A DNA stretch of 6,546 nucleotides, taken from the NCBI GenBank assembly GCA_016213595.1, contig JACRAA010000304.1, forward strand, positions 1 to 6,546, written 5' to 3'. Positions 1 through 5,612 of this stretch are shown here, piece by piece (positions within the stretch are counted from its first letter, which is position 1; the number at the start of each line of letters is the position of its first letter). The notes beneath the pieces are model-generated. The model was given only the letters and a program-made list of their open reading frames with translations, did not search any database and was not told where the DNA came from. The position numbers were made by a program, and so were the translations under genes. The DNA is from Actinomycetota bacterium. Lineage in GTDB: Bacteria; Actinomycetota; Actinomycetes; Propionibacteriales; Propionibacteriaceae.

Positions 1-140
1 CGAGCCGATGCGGCCTGGACAAAGACCGAGAGATTTTCCTTGATGCGTTCCTGTCCGACATAATCGCCCAGCCGTAAAGGTCGGAGGGTACGCTCCGCTT
101 CGCCGTCGCCGGTGACCTTGTGCGCGGTGATGACCCGGTC
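1..140 (-). other. RuvB N-terminus-like segment fused in frame to the deacetylase
   Basis: In the deacetylase frame, codons below position 140 read like the start of the Holliday-junction helicase RuvB. A DRVITA element comes first (compare DRLIS in many RuvB proteins). LRPLRLGDYVGQERIKENL follows, then VFVQAA, matching the usual pattern LRP..L..Y.GQ..IKENL..FI.AA. The segment leaves the window before the Walker A motif. Codon use changes at about position 101: roughly 14 of the next 33 codons end in A or T, including a TTA leucine, whereas the deacetylase codons almost all end in G or C. G+C falls to about 57% over positions 1-60. The RuvB identity is recognised from the motif. That the segment is foreign to this locus is inferred. 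The exact joint lies somewhere in 100-145. Confidence 0.7.
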
Positions 141-824
141 GGGCTGGCCCCCCACGTGCGTCACCGCGTCCCCGTCGCGGCTGAACTGCGTCTGGTACGC
201 GTCGTAGGCCCGCTCGAGCGCCTCGCGCTCCGAGGACGCGTCCAGCCAGTCGTCGGACCTCCCCTGCGGATCGGTGACGATGACGTGGAACGGGAGCCCG
301 AGGCCTTGGGCCGCCGCGCGCGTCGCCCGGTGCATCCGGATGTGGTCCGGGTGCCCGTAGCCGCCGTCGTCGCTGTACGAGACGAGGTCGCTGGCTCCGA
401 TGGCCCGGGCATAGGCGGCGATGTCCCCCGCCACCTCGGCCTCGTCGACCGCCGTCAGCGCGTCCGGGCCGGCCTCATCGCCCGGCCCGGCCAGGTTGGG
501 GGTCACCCAGCGCATCCCCGAGTCGGTGTAGCGGCGCGGCCACCCACCCGAAGCCCGTGCTGGTGGCTCCCCCAGGTACGCGTGCTCGGTCACCCCCAGC
601 GCGGCCAGCGCGGTGGTGAGCTCCTGGTGCCGGACCGCAGCCAGCTCGGGCGTCCCCTCGAGGGCCGCATGCGGTCCGGGCCGTACCTCGCCCTGCTCCC
701 CCCGGGTCGCCGTCAGCACCGCGACCACGTCGCCACGAGCCCGTAGCGCGAGCGCGATCGCGCCCGTGGCCAGCGTCTCGTCGTCAGGATGGGCGTGGCA
801 GAGCAGGTAGGTCCTGCCGGTCAC
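1..824 (-). CDS. LmbE/PIG-L family zinc N-deacetylase (MshB-like), 3' end abnormal and open to the window edge
   Basis: The family removes the acetyl group from GlcNAc conjugates; MshB (GlcNAc-inositol) and BshB (GlcNAc-malate) are members. Translation starts at GTG 824-822, which overlaps the glycosyltransferase stop as GTGA, so the two genes should be translationally coupled. Visible motifs are AHPDDE at residues 11-16, GEQGEV at 42-47 and GYGHPDH at 155-161. By analogy with MshB, H12, D15 and H161 would bind zinc and D14 would be the catalytic base. A full family domain is present up to about residue 227, close to the length of short actinobacterial members. No stop codon follows: the frame stays open for 274 codons to the edge, and from about residue 229 it reads as the start of RuvB. 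The natural C-terminus is therefore probably missing. The deacetylase assignment is firm; the substrate is inferred only from the neighbour. Confidence 0.85.
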   Translation of the reverse strand, partial: MTGRTYLLCHAHPDDETLATGAIALALRARGDVVAVLTATRGEQGEVRPGPHAALEGTPELAAVRHQELTTALAALGVTEHAYLGEPPARASGGWPRRYTDSGMRWVTPNLAGPGDEAGPDALTAVDEAEVAGDIAAYARAIGASDLVSYSDDGGYGHPDHIRMHRATRAAAQGLGLPFHVIVTDPQGRSDDWLDASSEREALERAYDAYQTQFSRDGDAVTHVGGQPDRVITAHKVTGDGEAERTLRPLRLGDYVGQERIKENLSVFVQAASA

Positions 825-2149
825 GCCACGTGTCCGTCGGCGTGGAGGTCACCGCTGAGGGGTCTGCGGGCGACGTCCGGCTGAAGGTCCAGCGGTCGGG
901 TGCCCTGGTCGTACGACCCGTCCCGCGCCTCGAGCAGCCGGGAGTACACCTCGGTGAGGCACTGCGCCGCGTTGTGCCAGGCGTACCGGCGGGCATGGAT
1001 CCGGGCGACGACGCCCATCCGGGCCACCAGGTCCGGGTCGGCCAGCAGCCGGATCATCGCCGACGCCCAGTCGCTCGGCAGCCGGCTGTCCATGAGCTGA
1101 CCGGTCTCGCCGTGCACGACGGCCTCACGGAGACCGCCGGCGGACGACGCGATGCCGGGGGGCCCGGTGGCCGCCGACTCGAGGGCGACGAGGCCGAACG
1201 TCTCGGAGTGGGACGGGACGAGGCACAGCAGGGCGCCGCGCATCATCTCCGCGAGGCGGGTCCGGCTCTGGGAGCCCAGGAACGTCACGTACTGCTCGAG
1301 CCCCAGGCGGTCGACCATCGCCCGCAGCTCCTCGGCGTACCCGGCGAAGTCCTTGCTGACCTCCCCGGCGACGACGAGGTGCGGGCGGAGCTCCTCGGGC
1401 ACGAGGCCCAGTGCCGCGATGACGAGGTCGGGACCCTTGAGCGGCTGCAGCCGGCCGGCGAAGAGCATGTAGCCCTTGGAGCAGGCAGGGCCGCGCTCGT
1501 GCGGCCAGGTCCACTTGGGCTCGTCCGCGGCTCGCGGCCGGAACAACTGCGAGTCGACGCCGGGCGGGATGATGACGACGCGGTTGGGGTCAGCGCCGCA
1601 GCGGGACACGACGGTACGGGCCTCCGCCGCCGAGATCGCGACGACGAGGTCGGACTCGGTGGCGAGCAGGGCCTCCCCCGCCACGCGCGCCGGGGACTCG
1701 GGCGGCTCACCCTCGCTGAGGTAGTCCCCCGGCAGCGCAGCGACCGAGTGGTAGCTCTGAACGTGCGGCACACCCCAGCGTCGGGCCAGCGGCAGCGCCG
1801 CGATGCCGCTCATCCAGTGGTGGCTGTGGACGATGTCGTACCTGTCGAGCGCGCCCATCGCGGTGGCGAAGTCGTCGGTGTACGCGTCGATCGCCGACTT
1901 CGCGAGATGCTCGGCAGGGCCGGCGTCGACGTGACGGACCCAGACGCCTCCGCCCAGGTCCACGACGTCCGGCTGTCCCGGGCCGCTCCGGCGGGTGATC
2001 AGGTCGACCCTGTGCCCCAGCTCGGCGAGCGCCTCGGCGGTGTGCCGCTCGACCACGTTCATCCCACCTGCGTCTCCGGATCCTGGAGCATCGAGGGGGG
2101 ACGTGTGCATCGACACCATGGCGATGCGCAGCTGACTTCGTAGCGGCAC
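821..2149 (-). CDS. MshA-like GT4 glycosyltransferase
   Basis: A GT-B fold retaining glycosyltransferase of family GT4, cytosolic, 442 aa. MshA joins GlcNAc from UDP-GlcNAc to inositol phosphate in the first step of mycothiol synthesis. The MshA signature is clear: HTSPL at residues 15-19, GDAGGMN at 25-31, HSHHWMSG at 108-115, GRLQPLK at 232-238, and the E-x7-E pair at E316 and E324 (SETFGLVALE). R233 and K238 match the donor-phosphate residues of the family. Against the acceptor-phosphate set described for Corynebacterium MshA (K78, Y110, T134, R154), this protein has K84, H111, S135 and R155, so two of four differ. The last 30 residues look like a disordered tail. The GTG start has no Shine-Dalgarno and sits 6 nt after a TACGAT box, suggesting leaderless translation. 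Its stop overlaps the deacetylase start. It may be MshA itself or a paralogue using another acceptor; the family is certain, orthology is not. Confidence 0.88.
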   Translation of the reverse strand: MPLRSQLRIAMVSMHTSPLDAPGSGDAGGMNVVERHTAEALAELGHRVDLITRRSGPGQPDVVDLGGGVWVRHVDAGPAEHLAKSAIDAYTDDFATAMGALDRYDIVHSHHWMSGIAALPLARRWGVPHVQSYHSVAALPGDYLSEGEPPESPARVAGEALLATESDLVVAISAAEARTVVSRCGADPNRVVIIPPGVDSQLFRPRAADEPKWTWPHERGPACSKGYMLFAGRLQPLKGPDLVIAALGLVPEELRPHLVVAGEVSKDFAGYAEELRAMVDRLGLEQYVTFLGSQSRTRLAEMMRGALLCLVPSHSETFGLVALESAATGPPGIASSAGGLREAVVHGETGQLMDSRLPSDWASAMIRLLADPDLVARMGVVARIHARRYAWHNAAQCLTEVYSRLLEARDGSYDQGTRPLDLQPDVARRPLSGDLHADGHVA

Positions 2150-2155
2150 GACCGC

Positions 2156-2161
2156 ATCGTA
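2156..2161 (-). promoter_or_regulatory. -10 box TACGAT for a leaderless glycosyltransferase transcript
   Basis: On the minus strand TACGAT fits the actinobacterial TANNNT -10 consensus and ends 6 nt before the GTG at 2149. That spacing would put the first transcribed base on the start codon itself. No Shine-Dalgarno is seen before the GTG, and no convincing -35 element is visible. Confidence 0.45.
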
Positions 2162-2251
2162 GGCGTCCAGCGGAAGCGGTGGTGTTCACGGGGGGCCGTC
2201 CGGACAGCGCGAGGACCCTGGGAGGGCCGTCGGCGACCGCTCCCCCTGGGC

Positions 2252-2278
2252 GGAACCATCGTCTCCGTACGGCCGTCT
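2252..2278 (+). promoter_or_regulatory. Possible ECF-sigma promoter of the nfeD-flotillin operon
   Basis: GGAACC at 2252-2257 and CGTCT at 2274-2278 are separated by 16 nt. This resembles the general ECF pattern GGAAC-N16-CGTC. The parallel with the SigW-controlled NfeD/flotillin operon of Bacillus subtilis makes it plausible, but short motifs like these arise often by chance in G+C-rich DNA. Confidence 0.3.
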
Positions 2279-2296
2279 CAGGGAACGCGCGGCCCC

Positions 2297-2302
2297 TACA
2301 GT
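2297..2302 (+). promoter_or_regulatory. -10 box TACAGT upstream of the nfeD-like gene
   Basis: TACAGT is a good TANNNT -10 box. It predicts a start of transcription at about A2308 and a short leader of about 19 nt that still includes the GGAGG at 2317-2321. No matching -35 is seen at 17-18 nt. It could act in place of, or together with, the ECF-like element just upstream. Confidence 0.4.
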
Positions 2303-2316
2303 GGGTGATGTCGATC

Positions 2317-2321
2317 GGAGG
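2317..2321 (+). promoter_or_regulatory. Ribosome binding site GGAGG that sets the nfeD-like start
   Basis: GGAGG overlaps the first possible GTG (2321), which is therefore too close to be used. The next in-frame GTG at 2327 lies 5 nt after the site and is the better start. Confidence 0.6.
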
Positions 2322-2326
2322 TGGCT

Positions 2327-2824
2327 GTGGGTGCGTTCCTCGCCATCGGTGCGGTCGGGATCGTGCTGCTGCTGGTGTCCCTGGTCGTCGGCGAGCATCT
2401 CCACGGCATCTTCGACACTCTCGGTGGTGGCGACTGGTTCACCGGGTCGTCCCTCGCCGCCTTCCTCGGAGCCATGGGGTTCGGCGGCGCGATCGTCCAG
2501 CAGATCACGGGCAGCACACTCCTCGCCATCGTCGGCGGTCTGGCCCTCGGTGTCGCGTTCGGCGGCCTCATCGCCTACGGGATGCTCATGATGCGCCGCG
2601 CCGACACCGGAGGCGTGGTCACCACCCACGACCTCGTGGACGCGACCGGGGTCGTCCTGTCCGACATCCCGGCCCAAGGCTTCGGGGAGATCCGTGTCAC
2701 CCGAGGCGGCCACATGATGAAGCTCAACGCCAAGTCCGCGATCCCCCTCGCGATGGGCACCCAGGTCACCGTCATCGACGTCCTGAGCGCTACCGCCGTC
2801 GTCGTCGAAGCCACCTACCGCTAG
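2327..2824 (+). CDS. NfeD-like membrane protein (flotillin partner)
   Basis: A small integral membrane protein, 165 aa from the GTG at 2327. The N-terminal half has about three hydrophobic stretches: roughly residues 3-22, 41-60 (the small-residue run AAFLGAMGFGGAI) and 65-87. A short basic turn (MMRR) follows. The C-terminal part, about residues 98-165, is predicted to be the soluble beta-rich OB-fold typical of NfeD/YuaF proteins; the stretch from TGVVLSDI through GFGEIRVTR to a final beta strand fits. Family members bind or act with flotillins at membrane microdomains. The short form lacks the ClpP-like protease domain of long NfeD proteins. The flotillin gene follows after 30 nt on the same strand, so the two probably share a transcript. 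The family call rests on fold pattern plus neighbour rather than a strict motif. Confidence 0.8.
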   Translation: MGAFLAIGAVGIVLLLVSLVVGEHLHGIFDTLGGGDWFTGSSLAAFLGAMGFGGAIVQQITGSTLLAIVGGLALGVAFGGLIAYGMLMMRRADTGGVVTTHDLVDATGVVLSDIPAQGFGEIRVTRGGHMMKLNAKSAIPLAMGTQVTVIDVLSATAVVVEATYR

Positions 2825-2854
2825 CCCGTACGCCCAGAGCCTAAGGAGCTCCTC

Positions 2855-4378
2855 GTGCCCCCCCTCGCCCTTCCCATCATCGGACTCGTCGCCATCGTCG
2901 TGCTCCTGGCGATCGTCATCATCACGCGCTACAAGGTCGCGGGCCCCAACGAGGCCTTCATCATCACCGGCGCTCGTGGCAAGGAGCTCGCCGACTCGAG
3001 CGGCGTGATGACTCAGGACCTGTCCGGCCAGCGGGTCGTCATGGGCGGGCGCGCCTTCGTCGTGCCGTTCGTCCAGCGCCTGTACATCCTCGACCTGTCG
3101 AGCCGGCGCATCCCCGTCACCATCCGGGGTGCCGTCTCCGGCCAGGGCGTCAAGCTCAACCTCGACGGAGTCGCCATCGTCAAGGTGGGCGGCAACGAGG
3201 ACCAGATCCGTGCCGCGGCCCAGCGCTTCCTCACCCAGCAGGAGTCCATCGAGCCGTTCACCCAGGAGGTGCTCGCCGGAGCGCTGCGCTCCATCGTGGG
3301 CTCGATGTCGGTCGAGCAGATCATCCGTGACCGCGCCGCGTTCGCCCAGCGTGTCGCGGAGGAGTCCGAGGCGGCGCTCACCGGGCAGGGCCTCAACCTC
3401 GACACCTTCCAGATCCAGGACATCACCGACGACGGCACGTACCTGTCGGACCTCGGACGCCCGGAAGCCGCCCGCGTGGGACAGGTCGCCGCCATCGCCG
3501 AAGCCGGCGCCCGCCAGTCCGCGGAGCAGGCACGTCTCGCCGCCGAGCAGCAGATCGCCATCGCCCACCGCGCGCTCATGCTCAAGCAGGCCGAGATCAA
3601 GGCCGAGACCGACGCTGCGTCGGCGCAGGCTGCTGCCGCCGGACCTCTCGCACAGGCCGACCGGGACCAGGCGATCCTCACCGAGCAGGAGAAGGTGGCC
3701 GTACGACGGGCCGCGCTCACCGACCGCCAGCTCGACACCGAGGTGCGCAAGCCGGCGGACGCCGAGCGGTACCGGGTCGAGACCGAGGCTGCCGCGTCGC
3801 GGCAGGCGGCGATCCTGCAGGCCGAGGCGGCGAAGGCCTCCGCGATCGCGAAGGCGGAGGGCGAGGCCGAGCAGGCGCGGCTCATCGGTGTCGGCGACAA
3901 GTCCCGCCGTACAGCGCTGGCCGAGGCGGTGGCCATCGAAGGAGCCAAGGCGGGCGAGTCCGAGAAGGCCCGTCGTATCGCCGAGGCCGACGCGCTGCGT
4001 GCGGAGGGTGAGGCGGCCGGTGCGGCGATCCTGGCGAAGGGGCAGGCGGAGGCGCGGGCCATGGAGCTGAGGGCGCAGTCGTACAGCCACTACAACCAGG
4101 CGGCCGTGCTCGAGATGCTCGTCTCGGTGCTGCCCGCCATGGCTCGCGAGGTGGCCGCCCCGATGGGTCACATCGACAAGCTCACGGTGATCAGCGCCGA
4201 CGGCGCCAACGCCCTCCCCAAGCAGGTCGGTACGAGCGTCGTCCAGATCCTCGAGATGCTCAAGAACACCACGGGGGTCGACCTCGAGGCGCTCGCCCGC
4301 CGGTACACCGACGTCGATGGGGACGCCGCCGTCGACGCCGGGACCGCGACCCCGGCGTACGGGTCCGCCCAAGGCTGA
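2855..4378 (+). CDS. Flotillin-family SPFH-domain protein (FloT/YuaG-like)
   Basis: A 507-aa membrane scaffold protein. A perfect AAGGAG at 2843-2848, 6 nt before the GTG, fixes the start. The N-terminal membrane segment is about residues 3-24 and is followed by RYKVAGPNEAFIITGARG, the usual entry to the SPFH domain (about 25-200). Residues about 205-415 form a long Ala/Glu/Arg-rich coiled coil; the element DTEVRKPADAERY is typical of flotillins. The C-terminus carries the conserved region ending in LEMLKNTTGVDLEAL, then a disordered tail. Length is normal for bacterial flotillins. These proteins oligomerise on the inner face of the membrane and organise microdomains; in Bacillus they affect fluidity, secretion and stress responses. 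The upstream NfeD-like gene is its usual partner, and a strong hairpin follows 42 bp downstream. Confidence 0.93.
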   Translation: MPPLALPIIGLVAIVVLLAIVIITRYKVAGPNEAFIITGARGKELADSSGVMTQDLSGQRVVMGGRAFVVPFVQRLYILDLSSRRIPVTIRGAVSGQGVKLNLDGVAIVKVGGNEDQIRAAAQRFLTQQESIEPFTQEVLAGALRSIVGSMSVEQIIRDRAAFAQRVAEESEAALTGQGLNLDTFQIQDITDDGTYLSDLGRPEAARVGQVAAIAEAGARQSAEQARLAAEQQIAIAHRALMLKQAEIKAETDAASAQAAAAGPLAQADRDQAILTEQEKVAVRRAALTDRQLDTEVRKPADAERYRVETEAAASRQAAILQAEAAKASAIAKAEGEAEQARLIGVGDKSRRTALAEAVAIEGAKAGESEKARRIAEADALRAEGEAAGAAILAKGQAEARAMELRAQSYSHYNQAAVLEMLVSVLPAMAREVAAPMGHIDKLTVISADGANALPKQVGTSVVQILEMLKNTTGVDLEALARRYTDVDGDAAVDAGTATPAYGSAQG

Positions 4379-4420
4379 TCCACGCGGCCTCGCAGGGGCC
4401 ACCGGCACGTCAGGAACATC

Positions 4421-4465
4421 CAGGGCAAGCGGCGGACCGCACTGAGCGGTTCGTCGCTTGCCCTG
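4421..4465 (+). terminator. 20-bp hairpin, probable terminator of the nfeD-flotillin operon
   Basis: The arms are 4421-4440 and 4446-4465, with the 5-nt loop ACTGA. All 20 positions pair, two of them as G-U on the plus-strand RNA, and the outer 11 bp (CAGGGCAAGCG/CGCTTGCCCTG) are perfect. Only TCTT follows, not a full U-tract, which is common for terminators in high-G+C actinobacteria. It starts 42 nt after the flotillin stop codon. Confidence 0.75.
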
Positions 4466-4536
4466 TCTTGGGGACTCTAGAGAATTGAGTAGAGAGCCCG
4501 AGACTTCCCGATCGACGGGCCCGGGAGGAAAACCCG

Positions 4537-4565
4537 TTGCCGGGAGCCGGGGGCGGGCGTACGGT
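4537..4565 (+). promoter_or_regulatory. Candidate promoter of the RIO kinase transcript
   Basis: TTGCCG (4537-4542) and TACGGT (4560-4565) are 17 nt apart, the ideal spacing for a primary sigma factor. TACGGT fits TANNNT; the -35 keeps the TTG. Transcription would begin near 4572, upstream of the small ORF at 4604. Chance occurrence cannot be excluded. Confidence 0.4.
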
Positions 4566-4603
4566 CCTGCTAGCTGATGGTGACTCGGGAAAGGGGGTGC
4601 GGC

Positions 4604-4666
4604 ATGTCCACAAAGGTCATTGGGCTGTCCGCGACCGCCCATCCCGCTGAGGCACCTCTGAACTGA
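4604..4666 (+). CDS. Possible 20-aa leader peptide upstream of the RIO kinase
   Basis: ATG at 4604 follows a strong Shine-Dalgarno (GGGGG at 4593-4597 within AAAGGGGG) by 6 nt, and the frame closes with TGA at 4664-4666. The product would be MSTKVIGLSATAHPAEAPLN, with no motif I recognise and no obvious run of regulatory codons. It ends 35 nt before the preferred RIO kinase start and lies just after a candidate promoter. It could be a leader peptide, a small protein, or a chance ORF; only the ribosome binding site argues for translation. Confidence 0.3.
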   Translation: MSTKVIGLSATAHPAEAPLN

Positions 4667-4688
4667 GCAGTGGGGTGCCTCCTCCCAC

Positions 4689-4693
4689 AGGAG
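4689..4693 (+). promoter_or_regulatory. Ribosome binding site AGGAG that sets the RIO kinase start
   Basis: AGGAG lies 8 nt before the in-frame TTG at 4702. The upstream in-frame GTG at 4675 has no comparable site, so TTG 4702 is preferred. Confidence 0.55.
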
Positions 4694-4701
4694 AACCCGC
4701 C

Positions 4702-5559
4702 TTGTTCCCACCACCTTCGCCCCAGCCCGACTGGGACAGCCTCTCTTTCACCGCCCTCGACGAGGATCTCGCCCCCAACCAGCGCTGGTCGACCTGGCCG
4801 ACGGTCGAGCGGCTCCACCACGGCCCCGCGCCGTACCCCGACTGGCTCGTCACGTCGTCGGCGGCGATCGACACCGACCTCGGAGTCCTCAAGACCGGCA
4901 AGGAGGCCGACGTCGTCCTCGTCGAGCGCGCCGTGCGCGGCGATGACGAACAGGCCTGCCACCTGGCGGCCAAGCGGTACCGCAGCGTCGAGCACCGCCT
5001 CTTCCGGCGCGACACCGGCTACACGGAGGGCCGCGAGGTCCGCAACACCCGGGACGCGCGGGCCATGGCTCGCAAGTCGAGCCATGGCCGGGCCGTGGAA
5101 GCGGGCCTGTGGGCGGCGGCCGAGTGGTCGAACCTCACGAGGCTGTAAGAGGCCGGGGTGCCCGTCCCGTACCCCGTCCAGCTCGACGGCGGCGAGATCT
5201 GCATGGAGCTCGTCACCGACTCGGACGCCGACGCCGCTCCCCGGCTGCACCAGGTGAGACCCTCGTTCGACGCCCTGGTCAGCCTGTACGACCAGCTGCT
5301 CTCCGCGATGCGCACGATGACCGCCATGGGTCTGGTCCACGGAGACCTCAGCCCGTACAACACGCTGGCTGCCGACCTGGACGTGAGCCCGCGCCTCGTC
5401 ATCATCGACGTGCCTCAGGTCGTCGAGCTCGCGTCGAACCCCCACGCGATGGACTTCCTGCAGCGCGACTGCCACGCCATGGCGCACTGGTTCGCCAACC
5501 GGGGCCTCCCCGTCGACGAGGGCGAGCTCGTCGCCGACCTCCTCGGCTACGCGTGGTGA
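4702..5559 (+). pseudogene. RIO1-type serine protein kinase, interrupted by one in-frame TAA
   Basis: RIO kinases are compact atypical protein kinases; in archaea and eukaryotes they act in ribosome maturation, while bacterial roles are unknown. From TTG 4702 the frame gives 148 residues, a TAA at 5146-5148, then 136 more residues in the same frame to TGA 5557-5559. Before the stop are the ATP-binding loop KTGKEADVV (64-72) and the AAKRYR lysine (K91). After it are the hinge MELV (168-171), the catalytic loop HGDLSPYN (213-220, with D215 and N220) and the metal site IIDVPQ (D236). All catalytic elements are intact and in frame, and total length is normal. The stop occupies a position that is usually aromatic in this family (RL-W/Y-EAGVPVPYPV), so TAC or TAT to TAA would be a single change. 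A sequencing error, a fresh null mutation, or reinitiation at GTG 5158 are all possible. Family certain; functional state unknown. Confidence 0.85.
5061..5089. repeat. 12-bp perfect inverted repeat inside the RIO kinase gene
   Basis: GGCCATGGCTCG (5061-5072) and CGAGCCATGGCC (5078-5089) are exact reverse complements around the 5-nt loop CAAGT. It lies in coding sequence for the AMARKSSHGR stretch and ends 56 nt before the internal stop. The encoded residues fit the family, so the repeat may be coincidental. Confidence 0.75.
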
Positions 5560-5612
5560 AGAGCCTCCGCCCGCGACCGACCTGGCCGGGTACGCGCGAT
5601 GTGGAGCAGGCG

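Larger units (their letters stand above)
4379..4701. other. Intergenic spacer between flotillin and RIO kinase genes
   Basis: This 323-nt stretch holds the 20-bp hairpin, an A+T-richer patch at about 4475-4494 with a weak inverted repeat (CTCTA 4475-4479 and TAGAG 4490-4494), a possible promoter at 4537-4565 and a possible 20-codon ORF at 4604-4666. I see no tRNA or known riboswitch in it. Confidence 0.6.

Noticed and set aside
120..746. A 208-codon plus-strand frame opposite the deacetylase
   Set aside because: It is the antisense image of the deacetylase, which carries the AHPDDE and GHPDH motifs.
830..2143. A 437-codon plus-strand frame opposite the glycosyltransferase
   Set aside because: It mirrors the MshA-like gene codon by codon and has no recognisable domain.
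2155..2157. An upstream ATG on the minus strand as start of the glycosyltransferase
   Set aside because: It is 8 nt from the GTG start and therefore out of frame with the MshA-like protein.
2186..4714. An 842-codon open frame on the minus strand opposite the nfeD-like and flotillin genes
   Set aside because: Its composition (runs of Gly, Asp, Arg, Leu, His) is the antisense image of the Ala/Glu-rich coiled-coil codons. It shows no family motif, while the plus strand carries two clear families with ribosome binding sites.
5146..5148. Programmed recoding of the internal stop of the RIO kinase as selenocysteine or pyrrolysine
   Set aside because: Those use UGA and UAG; this codon is UAA, and no dedicated recoding structure directly follows it.
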